From: Georgenia subflava
GTDB taxonomy: Bacteria > Actinomycetota > Actinomycetes > Actinomycetales > Actinomycetaceae
Direction: 5' to 3'
Length of the DNA stretch: 64,000 nt
Assembly: GCF_009193155.1 (NCBI RefSeq)
Contig: NZ_VUKD01000003.1
Location: forward strand, 620,001 to 684,000
Part shown: piece after piece, positions 17,353 to 25,996 of the stretch
How the letters are laid out: the number at the start of each line of letters is the position of its first letter
How positions within the stretch are numbered: position 1 is the stretch's first letter
Notes under the pieces: model-generated
What the model was told of the DNA's origin: nothing
The model's input: only the letters and a program-made list of their open reading frames with translations
Databases searched by the model: none
Translations under genes and position numbers: made by a program

Positions 17353-20300
17353 TCACCCGGGTGGTGCGTCCGGCCAGCGGAGCGAGGCCTTGCGGGTTAC
17401 CGGCCCCTCGATGAGGACGGTGATGGTCTCGCCGGGGTAGCCGAAGAACATCGGGGTGGTGAGGGTCCCGGCGCCGTTCCTGATCGTGTGGACCTTCTTG
17501 TTGTGGATGGAGTCGCTGATCGACGGACCAGTGCCTCTCGGCATGCTCGTGTCGAAGGTGACCTTGTAGTTGCCGGCGGGCAGGTCCCAGTACCGCATGT
17601 CCAGGTGCGCGCACGAGCGGTGCACACACCTGTCCGGGTACTGCGCGGGACGGGTCCGGCTCACCGCGACCCGCGGGTTCGCCGGGTCCTTGCCAGAGGT
17701 CGCCTGAGCACTGTCCCGCGTGACCTGGCCGTCCGACCGGGTGACCTGGATCTCGCCACGGTAGGTGGTCGAGTAGGCGTCTCCCACGGTGCGGTTGCCG
17801 CTCGCGCCGACGCTCTGCCAACCTCCCCAGCCGCCGTTGTCGTTCGTGAAGCGGACCTGGATGGCGGTGATGTCCCGGCCGTTGCCGTCCGGCGCGTTCC
17901 AGCTGAACGTCGCGGACTTGGCGTTGCCGCTCGCGCGCATAGAAGGGTTCGCCAGCGGGCCGTACGGGACGGCCGAGGCAGAAGCACCGGACGGGTCGCC
18001 CGCGTAGGTGTTCATCGCCCGGACCCGGAAGGTGTAGCTCTGCCCGTTGTTGAGGCCGGTCACCACCCGGTCGGTACGCAGGTTCTGCCAGCCGCCGCCG
18101 TTGACGCTTACCTGGTACTGCTTGATCGGGTCACCGTTGGGCTGGGCGTTGCTGAACGCCAGCTCCACCTGGCCGTTCTTCCCGTTCGCGGACGCGCTCG
18201 GCGTTCCAGGTGCCGAAGGCTTGACGAAGCTGCGCACCGGCGCGGAAGCCTGGCTCGTCTCACCCCAACCTGCCTTGTTCATGGCCCGTACGGTCGCCGT
18301 GTAGCTCGACCCCGCCGGTGCGTCCTCGGTGAAGGTCGTGGTCGAGCCGGGGACGGTGAACTGCCGGAACTGGGCGCCCTCACGCAGGATCGTCACCTCG
18401 TACTGGGACACGGCGTCACCGTTGGCGAACGGCGCCTCCCAGCTGCCGGTGATCTGTGCCGCCACCGGTGAGTCCACGCGCTGCACCCGCGGCGCGGCGG
18501 GAGCGTCGGGCACGCCGGCCGGGATCTCGCCGGCGGACCAGCCCGACCACTCCGACGGGTCGGGCGCAGCGTTCCGCGCCCGCACCTGCACCTGGTACTC
18601 CTGACCGTTGGTCAGCCCGGTCCACGTGTAGCTCGTGCCGCTGACGTTGACCTGCCCGGAGCCGACGGCCGGCGAGATCATCAGGTCGTACGACTCGATG
18701 GGCGAGCCCGCGGTGTCCGGGGCCGTCCAGGCGACGTCCAGCTGCCCGTCACCGAAGGTCAGGGTCGGCGGGACCGGCCGCTCGGGCTTGACGTCGGGCC
18801 GGGCGACGGCCGACTGGCCGGACGGCTCGGAGTCGCCGACGGAGTTGGTCGCCGTCACCGTGAAGGTGTACTCGACGTTGTTGGTCAGGCCACTGATCGT
18901 GCAGGTGGTCGTGGCGCACTGTGTGGTGGACCCGGTCGTCTCGACCGTGTACCCGGTGATCGGGGCACCGTTGTTCGCCGGGGCCTGCCAGGACAGCACC
19001 ACGGTGCGGTCGCTGACCTCCTCGACCCGCGGCGGGGAGGGCCTCTCCGGGACGCCGATGACGTTCATCGTGATCCGGGCGTCGACGTCCCGGCGGGGGT
19101 CACCGGTGGCGTCTCTGACGGTGTACCGGGCGACGACTCGCCCGACGTAGTCTGCGCCCGGAGTGATCGAGACCTGAGACCCGTCGGGAGAGACCGCCGC
19201 GTCACCCGTCTCGGGCAGTGCCTCGATCAGCTGCAGGGGCTCGTCCGGGAACGGGTTGTAGGCACCCGCGAGCACGTCGGCCGTGACGGTGTCGCCCTGG
19301 TCGACCGTGCCGAGGTCGTGGTCCGTGATCCCGGCGAGCGGCCTGGTGGACTCGACCACCGTGGCGGTGACGGTGCCGAGGACCGGCTCGTTGACCGGGT
19401 CGGACACGGCGATCCGGATGTCGCCGACGGTGCCGGCGAGGGTGTCCGCCGGGACCTCCACGGAGAGGAAGGGTCCGTCGAGGGACGCCTCGAAGCCGTC
19501 CGGGAGGTTCTCGATCTCGTAGTCGAGGTCGTTGAACTCGCCGGGGTCGGTCTCCTGCACGAGGTTGCGCAGGTTCAGGGTCGTCGGTCCCTCGGCCGGG
19601 GCCACCTCCACGGAGCCGCCCGCGAACGTCGGAGGCGTGTTGCCCCCGTCAGGCAGCACCGTGACCGGCAGCGTGAGCACGGAGGCGAGGCCGTCCTGCG
19701 CCGTCGTGCCGTCGGTGACGGTGAAGGTGATCGAGGCCGGGCCGGAGAAGCCGTCGGCGGAGGTGAACGTCAGGGTCGTGTCGTCCACCACGGGGCTCGC
19801 TCCGTTGGAGTTGGTGGCGCTGACCGAGGCGGCGTCCGTCAGGCGCACGTCGTTGCCGCTGGGGGCAACGACGTAGTCGGCCAGCGGGATCTCGACCGTC
19901 TGTCCGGTCAGGACCTCGATGTCGGCGACGTCGGTGCGCAGCACCGGCCCGGTGTCCTCCACGCCGGGCACGTCGACGAAGGCGAAGGCGGTCTGCCCGT
20001 CGACGTCCTCCACCTGGTAGGTGATGACCTGGCGCGTCGGCTGCACGGGCGCCTGCACCTGGTTGTCGACCACGCTCACGCCCTCGGGGGCGTCCGGCAC
20101 GCTCACCCGCAGGGCCTCGGCGGTGCCGTCGAGGTCGTCGTCGTTCTCGAGCACCGGGACGGTCACCGTGTCGTGCTCGATGATGTCGGCGGCCTGGACG
20201 AGGTCGTCGCGTGCGATCGGCGGCACGAGCGGGGCGTCGGGCGAGACCGACACCGTGAGCAGCCCGGTGTCCTGACCGCCGCGGGAGTCCGTCACCCGGT

Positions 20301-23300
20301 ACGCGAGGGTGAAGGTGGTGGTCTCCTCGGGCGTGATGATCTTCAGGCGCTGGTCCTCGACGCCGATCTCGACGCCGTCGACCGGGTCGAAGGCCTCGCC
20401 GTCGCCCTGGTCCGCGAGGTACAGCGGGTCGCCGTCGGGGTCGGTGTCGTTGGTGAGGACGTCGACCGTGACCTCGCGGCCGGGGCGTGCCTCGATGGCG
20501 TCGTCCTGGGCCTGCGGGGAACGGTTGCTCTCCGGCGGCGGGACGACTCCGACGCGGACCGGCGCCGTGGCCACGAGGCCGAGCCGGTCGCGCACGGTGT
20601 AGGTGAACTCGTCGGTCCCCGACTCGTGCCCGTACGCCTCGTAGTCGAAGTAGCCCGGGCCGATCTCCGTGATGCGGCCGAGCTGGGGCGCGGCGCCGGT
20701 GCCGAGGAGCTGCACCGAGTCGCCGTCGGGGTCGATCCCGAACAGCGGCACCTGGATGCGGATCTCCTCGCCGGCGAAGGCGCGGGTCTCGATCGGTGTG
20801 GGCTGGGGGGCGCCGTTGTGCTCGCTGGGCGCGTTGACGTGCACCGTCACCTGCGCCGAGCCGGAGTTGCCGGCCGAGTCGGTGATCTCGTACACGGCCG
20901 TGACTGTCTGCGGCTGGTCCGGCGCCCGGAAGCGGATCGTCTCGCCCGAGACGAAGAACTGGCCGCGGGAGGCGTCGGGCTGCTCCGCGAGCTCGTTCTG
21001 GAGCTTGAACTCCAGGCCCGAGGGGTGGGAGTCGTTCTGCAGCACCGGGATGGTCACGAAGTCCCCGGCGCGCACGGACGCCGTGTCCGGCTCGGCGACC
21101 GGGGGCTGCGGGGCCTCGTCGCTGCCGACGGGCAGGACGACGACCTCGCCGACGGCGGTCGCGGAGCCGTTGGAGACGGTGTACTCGAACCGGGTCGCCT
21201 CGGTGAGGGTGGTCTGCGAGCTGATCTTGAGGATCCGGTGCTCCAGGACGGAGACGACGAGCCCGGAGTCCGCGGGCACCGAGACCTGCTGGACGGCGAG
21301 GAGCCGGCCGGAGGGGTCCTCGTCGTTGCCGAGGACGTCGACGAGGACGCTGCCCCCGGCGGGCAGCAGCGCCGTGTCGCGCACCGCGACGGGCGGACCG
21401 TCGGTGCTCTCGACGACCTCCACCCGCACCAGGCCGGTGGCGTCCTTGCCGGAGTCGTCGACCACCACGTACGTCAGGTAGTACGTCCCCGCCGTCTCGG
21501 CGCTGAACCGGAAGGTACCGGCGTCGAGGTCGGGATCGACGGTGGCGTCCCCCGTCGGGTTGACGCGCGCGAGGCGCAGCGGCTCGCCGTCGGGGTCGGT
21601 GTCGTTGGCGATCGGCTCGACCAGGACCTCCTCGCCGACCGTGGCCCGCACGTAGTCGAAGACCGGCACGGGCGGGAGCGAGGCGCCGTCGCGGACGTCG
21701 ACCTCGACGACGACGTCGGTCGTCTCGCGCGCGTCCGAGACGGTGACGGTGACCTGCTTGACGCCGCCGGAGATCCCCAGGTCCTCGAACGTGACGGCGC
21801 CGTCCGGGGTGTACCGCACGATGTCCTCGGTGCTGCCGGTCGCGCCGGTGACGAGCATCTCGTCACCGTCGGGGTCGCGCATGTCGGCGAGCACGTTGAC
21901 CGTGCCGGTCGCCCCGGAGGTCAGGGTGAGCTGGATCGGCCGGACCTGCTCGGGTGCGGAGTTCTGCGACTCCGGCACGACCCGCACCGTGGCCGTCGCG
22001 CTCGCCTCGCCGCCCCGGCCGTCGTCGACGGTGTAGCTGAGGGCCCCTGAACCGCCGGCGGCGCCGTCGGGCACCTGGACCTGCAGCGCCCGGCCACCCA
22101 TGACCGGGCGGACCTCGCCGACCGAGGCGGGCATGCCCTCGAAGCTCGCGACGGCGAGCAGGTCGCCGTCCGGGTCGGTGTCGTTGGCGAGGACCTCCAG
22201 CACGGTGGTGGACCCCGGACGCACGCCGAAGTCGTCGTCCTCGGCGATCGGGGGACGGTTCTCGGACTCGCGGTCCAGCGGGATCTCGTCGGTGATGTCC
22301 TGCTGGGACTCCTCCTCGAGCTCGTCCGTGGCGTCGGGCGGGGTGACGTCGTCCCAGTTCTCGACGATCGTCATGGACTCGTTGACGAGGTAGACGGTCC
22401 CCGTGAGGGTGTCGTTGAGGACCACCAGGTCACGGTTGGTCCGGAACTCGAGTGCGGCGGTGTCGGCCGTCGTCGGGATCGGTGTCTCCTGTGCCTCGCT
22501 CCCGCCGCACTGCTGCAGGTAGGTGGGGGCGGCGCCCGACCAGGCGGCGTGCGTGCAGCCGGCCACGACGACCGGCGCGGCCGGGCTCCCACGCCCCGGG
22601 GCGCGCAGCACCGTCGGCTCGCCGCCGCCGAGGGGGACGCGCACCAGGGCGTCAGCTGTGGCGAGGACGACGTCCGGGGCGTCCGCGCCCACCTGCTGCA
22701 GCCGCACCTCGCTGACGTCGAGGTCGAGGTCGGTGAGGTCGACGGGGTCCGAGCCGGGCCGCAGGACGAACAGCTCGTCCTCGGCGGTCCGGGTGAGGAC
22801 CACGGGCTCGGTCCCGACCGCGGTGACCTGGTTCGTGGCGCCGTCGAGCACGGCCGGCTCGACGCCGAGCTCGGCGACGTCGAGCTCGACGGCCTCGACC
22901 TCCTCGCCGGCCTCGGCCTCGGCGGCCGCCTCGGCCTGGAGTCGCTCGGTGCCCTTGGGCACGGTGGTCACCGTGGCGTCCTGGGTGGAGACGCCGTAGA
23001 CGGTCCCGTCCTCCCCCACCGCCATCGCGGCGTTGGCGCCGAGGGACGCCTGCGGCGGGCGCTCGTCGTCGCCGAGCTGGCCGGCGGCGTTGGTCGGCGC
23101 GGTGTGCAGGTTGCCCGAGCCGAGGTCGAGGAGGCCGAGCACGCCGCCGCCGAGGCCGACCTCGTGGTCGGCGGGGAGCGTGATGCCGCCGGAGGTGGAG
23201 ACCGTCGCGGGGTCGAGCTGGGACAGCAGGGCGGTGCCGGCGTCGGCGACGAAGACGGTGCTGCCGTCCTGGAGCACGTCGATGTCGTCGCTGGCCGCGG

Positions 23301-23601
23301 TGACGGAGCCGTCGAGCTGCTGGACCGGGTAGTTCACCCGGCCGACGAGCAGCTCGGAGGAGTTGGTGACCCAGACGCCGCCGTCGTTGAGCTCGACGTC
23401 CGCGGTGGCGACGCCGTCGTAGAGCAGGCCGGCCGCGACGACCGTGCCGGCGACGAGGCTCAGGACGGTCGCGCTGGCGACGCGGCGACGGGCCTGGCGC
23501 TTGCGCTCCGCGCGCCGGCCCGTGGTCCGGCCGGTTGCGGTGGCACCGGGGGTGCCGCCGCTCTGGCCGCGCTCCGGACGCGTTCTGCCCCGCAATCGCA
23601 C
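17353..23601 (-). CDS. giant surface protein with Ig-like (Big_9/cadherin-like) and fibronectin III repeats
   Basis: The protein has 2082 residues. A short basic cytosolic N-terminus is followed by one signal-anchor helix (VLSLVAGTVVAAGLLYDGVA), so nearly all of it is outside the cell. A region of ~350 residues follows that resembles a beta-propeller. Next come about 11 Ig-like repeats (each with a VLANDTDPDGD-like motif, e.g. DVLTNDTDPDGDPLYLADQG), then about five fibronectin III domains (starting ERPSPP, ERPVPP, DAPAAP, SAPGTP, LANPSM). The C-terminal ~130 residues carry two close Cys (DRCVHRSCAHLDM). The GTG at 23601 has a GGGGAG SD 8 nt upstream. It heads the unit containing MoxR, DUF58, the transglutaminase-fold protein and the ATPase. 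Its bifidobacterial counterpart FN3 has been proposed to act in host contact. Confidence 0.92.
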   Translation of the reverse strand: MRLRGRTRPERGQSGGTPGATATGRTTGRRAERKRQARRRVASATVLSLVAGTVVAAGLLYDGVATADVELNDGGVWVTNSSELLVGRVNYPVQQLDGSVTAASDDIDVLQDGSTVFVADAGTALLSQLDPATVSTSGGITLPADHEVGLGGGVLGLLDLGSGNLHTAPTNAAGQLGDDERPPQASLGANAAMAVGEDGTVYGVSTQDATVTTVPKGTERLQAEAAAEAEAGEEVEAVELDVAELGVEPAVLDGATNQVTAVGTEPVVLTRTAEDELFVLRPGSDPVDLTDLDLDVSEVRLQQVGADAPDVVLATADALVRVPLGGGEPTVLRAPGRGSPAAPVVVAGCTHAAWSGAAPTYLQQCGGSEAQETPIPTTADTAALEFRTNRDLVVLNDTLTGTVYLVNESMTIVENWDDVTPPDATDELEEESQQDITDEIPLDRESENRPPIAEDDDFGVRPGSTTVLEVLANDTDPDGDLLAVASFEGMPASVGEVRPVMGGRALQVQVPDGAAGGSGALSYTVDDGRGGEASATATVRVVPESQNSAPEQVRPIQLTLTSGATGTVNVLADMRDPDGDEMLVTGATGSTEDIVRYTPDGAVTFEDLGISGGVKQVTVTVSDARETTDVVVEVDVRDGASLPPVPVFDYVRATVGEEVLVEPIANDTDPDGEPLRLARVNPTGDATVDPDLDAGTFRFSAETAGTYYLTYVVVDDSGKDATGLVRVEVVESTDGPPVAVRDTALLPAGGSVLVDVLGNDEDPSGRLLAVQQVSVPADSGLVVSVLEHRILKISSQTTLTEATRFEYTVSNGSATAVGEVVVLPVGSDEAPQPPVAEPDTASVRAGDFVTIPVLQNDSHPSGLEFKLQNELAEQPDASRGQFFVSGETIRFRAPDQPQTVTAVYEITDSAGNSGSAQVTVHVNAPSEHNGAPQPTPIETRAFAGEEIRIQVPLFGIDPDGDSVQLLGTGAAPQLGRITEIGPGYFDYEAYGHESGTDEFTYTVRDRLGLVATAPVRVGVVPPPESNRSPQAQDDAIEARPGREVTVDVLTNDTDPDGDPLYLADQGDGEAFDPVDGVEIGVEDQRLKIITPEETTTFTLAYRVTDSRGGQDTGLLTVSVSPDAPLVPPIARDDLVQAADIIEHDTVTVPVLENDDDLDGTAEALRVSVPDAPEGVSVVDNQVQAPVQPTRQVITYQVEDVDGQTAFAFVDVPGVEDTGPVLRTDVADIEVLTGQTVEIPLADYVVAPSGNDVRLTDAASVSATNSNGASPVVDDTTLTFTSADGFSGPASITFTVTDGTTAQDGLASVLTLPVTVLPDGGNTPPTFAGGSVEVAPAEGPTTLNLRNLVQETDPGEFNDLDYEIENLPDGFEASLDGPFLSVEVPADTLAGTVGDIRIAVSDPVNEPVLGTVTATVVESTRPLAGITDHDLGTVDQGDTVTADVLAGAYNPFPDEPLQLIEALPETGDAAVSPDGSQVSITPGADYVGRVVARYTVRDATGDPRRDVDARITMNVIGVPERPSPPRVEEVSDRTVVLSWQAPANNGAPITGYTVETTGSTTQCATTTCTISGLTNNVEYTFTVTATNSVGDSEPSGQSAVARPDVKPERPVPPTLTFGDGQLDVAWTAPDTAGSPIESYDLMISPAVGSGQVNVSGTSYTWTGLTNGQEYQVQVRARNAAPDPSEWSGWSAGEIPAGVPDAPAAPRVQRVDSPVAAQITGSWEAPFANGDAVSQYEVTILREGAQFRQFTVPGSTTTFTEDAPAGSSYTATVRAMNKAGWGETSQASAPVRSFVKPSAPGTPSASANGKNGQVELAFSNAQPNGDPIKQYQVSVNGGGWQNLRTDRVVTGLNNGQSYTFRVRAMNTYAGDPSGASASAVPYGPLANPSMRASGNAKSATFSWNAPDGNGRDITAIQVRFTNDNGGWGGWQSVGASGNRTVGDAYSTTYRGEIQVTRSDGQVTRDSAQATSGKDPANPRVAVSRTRPAQYPDRCVHRSCAHLDMRYWDLPAGNYKVTFDTSMPRGTGPSISDSIHNKKVHTIRNGAGTLTTPMFFGYPGETITVLIEGPVTRKASLRWPDAPPG

Positions 23602-23661
23602 GCAGTTCTCCCCTGAAAGTCCCTGCCGTGGGTCGAAGGTCCCCGACCGGGACCACTAGCG

Positions 23662-23717
23662 ATGGTAACGCAGGGGTGCGTCCGGAACCTGTCCCGGTCG
23701 TGGGGAGAACTCCCCAC
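23662..23717 (-). promoter_or_regulatory. shared palindromic operator C and promoter of the FN3 unit
   Basis: The perfect 8-bp inverted repeat GTGGGGAG-TT-CTCCCCAC (23700-23717, minus strand) has its centre at 23708.5. That is 41.5 nt upstream of the T of a TACCAT -10 hexamer (23662-23667). The -35 position (AGGTTC) is poor. Layout and spacing match operators A and B. The 5' UTR would be about 55 nt. Confidence 0.72.
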
Positions 23718-23734
23718 CGCGGCGGCCCCGTGGG

Positions 23735-24439
23735 TCAGTCGACCTCGGCGAGGTCCTTCGCCTCGTCGAGCATCGGCAGCTCCTCGGGCACCACCAGCCG
23801 CGAGGCCACGGCGTGCTCGACCAGGCGGGCGCGGCGGTTGACGGCGAGCTTTCCGGGGGCGCCGCGCAGCCCGCGCACGCCGTAGCGGTGGAGCTTCTCA
23901 CACACGTTGTCGAGCTTGCGGTTGAAGCGGGTCAGGGCCCAGCCGAGCCGGGCGGCGGCCTGCGCGGAGGTGGGGATGGTCGCGGTGGAGCCGCGTCCGT
24001 TGAGCACCGGCTCGGCCAGGGCGAGGACGAGGAGCCGCTGGCTCTCGGTGAGGGTGACCGGGCCGATCGTGGTCTCGCCCAGCTCGAGCTCCTCCGCGGG
24101 CCGGGTGGGCAGGAAGGTGGGGTCGTCGTTCTCGAGGCACAGCTCGTAGGTGGTCGGTCCGGCCGTGAAGAGCACCGTGGTGCGCGCGTACACCACGGGC
24201 AGCCGGGCACCGGGGGCGAGCCAGGCCTGGGTGTTGCCCTCGGGGTCGGCGATGGTGGCCGACAGCCGCGAGCCGACGTTCTCCAGCCACCACAGGCCCT
24301 CGTGGTGGGAGACCTCGAGGAAGCGCCGGTGCAGGTAGGGGTTGTCGTCGATCTCGAGCGGCCCCTCCCGGCCGATCACGAAGGACTCGTCGTCGCTGAC
24401 GGTGAACCAGTCACCGCAGAACTCGAGCTGCATCGCCAT
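23735..24439 (-). CDS. FHA-like domain fused to a helix-turn-helix-like C-terminus
   Basis: The protein has 234 residues. The N-terminal ~110 residues look FHA-like (FVIGREGPLEIDDNPYLHRRFLEVSH...LWWLENVGSRL), with R and H in place of the usual S/N pattern. The C-terminal ~100 residues resemble a winged or homeodomain-like HTH of the response regulator kind (TESQRLLVLALAEPVL...SAQAAARLGWALTRFNRKLDNVCEKLHRYGVRGLRG). It is the last gene of the phosphatase-FHA-kinase operon, 12 nt after the kinase. A DNA-binding protein controlled by phosphothreonine would be a natural link between the kinase and the three operator-bearing units. This is inference, but it is the only DNA-binding candidate in the cluster. 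Confidence 0.78.
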   Translation of the reverse strand: MAMQLEFCGDWFTVSDDESFVIGREGPLEIDDNPYLHRRFLEVSHHEGLWWLENVGSRLSATIADPEGNTQAWLAPGARLPVVYARTTVLFTAGPTTYELCLENDDPTFLPTRPAEELELGETTIGPVTLTESQRLLVLALAEPVLNGRGSTATIPTSAQAAARLGWALTRFNRKLDNVCEKLHRYGVRGLRGAPGKLAVNRRARLVEHAVASRLVVPEELPMLDEAKDLAEVD

Positions 24440-24451
24440 GTGTTGCTCCTC

Positions 24452-25996
24452 TCACTCCACGCAGGTCTCGGCCGGCTGCGTCGACGTCCTGCCGTTCTCC
24501 AGGCGGGCCTTGACCGCCACGCACACCTGGCCGTCCGCCTCGACGACGGCCGTCGGCTCGTCGGAGGGGTGGACCTGGGTGTCCGCGCCGGGGTCGGTGC
24601 GCTGCCAGGTGTAGCTCAGCCCGTCCTCGCCGGCGAGATCCTCCGGCGGCGCCCAGGTGAACGTCACCGTGCCCTCCGAACGGGTGCCGCTCAGGTCGGC
24701 CGGGGCCGGGACCTGCTCGGGGATCGGGATCCCGGCACCGGGCTCCGCCGTGGGCTCGGGCGGCGTCTCGCCGCGCAGGGCGCCCGCACCGAGGACGAGC
24801 CCGACGACGACGACGAGCACACCCACCGCGGCGGCGACCAGCGGACCACGACGGCGCGGGCCCGCGCTCTCCTCCACGTCCTCGGCCACCTCGCCGCCGC
24901 GGAGCTCGGTGGCCCCGAGACTCGCCTCCTCCCAGCCGGCAGACGCCTGCCGCTGGGCACCGGCGACGGTGGTCGCGCCGCGGACGACCGTGCGGTCCTC
25001 CTGCTCCGCCGGGCTGCCCGCGCGGTGCGGGTCGACCTCGACGACCTGCCGCACCACCGTGCGGTTGTCGCCCCCGTCCCCGCCGGAGGCGCCGTCGGCC
25101 GGGGCGGGTGCGCCACCCATCCACGAGGTGTCCGGCACCTCGATGTCGGTCATCGGCAGCCGCAGCTCCTGCTCGATGACCTGCAGGGCGCGGCCGAGGT
25201 CGAGCGCCGAGCCGTACCGGTGCGAGGGGGTCTTGGCCATGCCGCGGGCGAGCACGCGCTCGAGCGAGGGCGGCACGTCGCCGCGCCCGATCGGCGGCAC
25301 CGGGTCACGGCGGATCCGACGGGTGTAGTCGAGCCGTGTGTTGGGACCACCCGGCCGGGTGAAGGGCGACCGGCCGGCGAGGAGGGTGTAGATCGTGGCG
25401 GCGAGGGAGTACACGTCCCCGGTGACGCCGACGGCGGGGTGCCCCTCGACGGACTCCGGCGGCGCCCACGGGATCGAGACGCCGGCGGTCTCCTCGACGG
25501 TGGTGCTGGTGAGCCCGGCGATGCCGAAGTCGGTCAGGGCCGGGCGCCCGTACTCGGTGGTGAGCACGTTGGCCGGCTTGATGTCGCGGTGCACGATCCC
25601 GGCCCGGTGCGCGGTCTCGACCGCACCGGCCAGCCGGATGCCGATCCCGACGGCCTCGGCCACCCCGAGGGGCCGGACCTTGAGCCGCTCGGCGAGGTTG
25701 GGCAGCGGGCAGTACTGCATCACCAGGTACGGCCGGCCGTCCGGGGCCTGGGCGGCGTGGTAGATCGCGACGATCGAGGAGTGCCCGGACAGGCGGGCCA
25801 TGAGGTTGGCCTCGGCGACGAACTGCTCGCGGGGCTGTCCCTCGGTCGCCTCCCGGGTGAGGACCTTCACCGCCACCTTCCGGTGCGGCATCTGCTGCGT
25901 GTAGAGGTAGACGTCCGCGAAGCCGCCCGAGCCGAGCAGCTTCTCGTACGTGTACCCGGCCAGCTCGGGATGCTGGGCCGCGGGACGACGGCTCAC
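24452..25996 (-). CDS. receptor-type Ser/Thr protein kinase
   Basis: The protein has 514 residues. The Hanks-type kinase domain (~15-285) has a Gly-rich loop GSGGFADVYLY, VAVKVL (ATP Lys), IVHRDIKPANVL (catalytic loop), DFGIAG and APPES. A Thr-rich juxtamembrane stretch with repeated RTVV(R/V) motifs is a likely autophosphorylation and FHA-binding site. One membrane helix (VAAAVGVLVVVVGLVLGAGAL) follows, then a single extracellular fibronectin III-like domain with two Cys near its end. The GTG at 25996 overlaps the upstream FHA gene (GTGA). The order phosphatase-FHA-kinase-FHA/HTH makes a self-contained signalling module. The extracellular FN3-like domain suggests it senses the surface protein or cell wall. 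Confidence 0.95.
   Translation of the reverse strand: MSRRPAAQHPELAGYTYEKLLGSGGFADVYLYTQQMPHRKVAVKVLTREATEGQPREQFVAEANLMARLSGHSSIVAIYHAAQAPDGRPYLVMQYCPLPNLAERLKVRPLGVAEAVGIGIRLAGAVETAHRAGIVHRDIKPANVLTTEYGRPALTDFGIAGLTSTTVEETAGVSIPWAPPESVEGHPAVGVTGDVYSLAATIYTLLAGRSPFTRPGGPNTRLDYTRRIRRDPVPPIGRGDVPPSLERVLARGMAKTPSHRYGSALDLGRALQVIEQELRLPMTDIEVPDTSWMGGAPAPADGASGGDGGDNRTVVRQVVEVDPHRAGSPAEQEDRTVVRGATTVAGAQRQASAGWEEASLGATELRGGEVAEDVEESAGPRRRGPLVAAAVGVLVVVVGLVLGAGALRGETPPEPTAEPGAGIPIPEQVPAPADLSGTRSEGTVTFTWAPPEDLAGEDGLSYTWQRTDPGADTQVHPSDEPTAVVEADGQVCVAVKARLENGRTSTQPAETCVE

Noticed and set aside
19318-22050. 910-codon plus-strand open frame opposite the FN3 giant
   Set aside because: No domain is visible and composition is biased; the repeat domains on the other strand explain the sequence.
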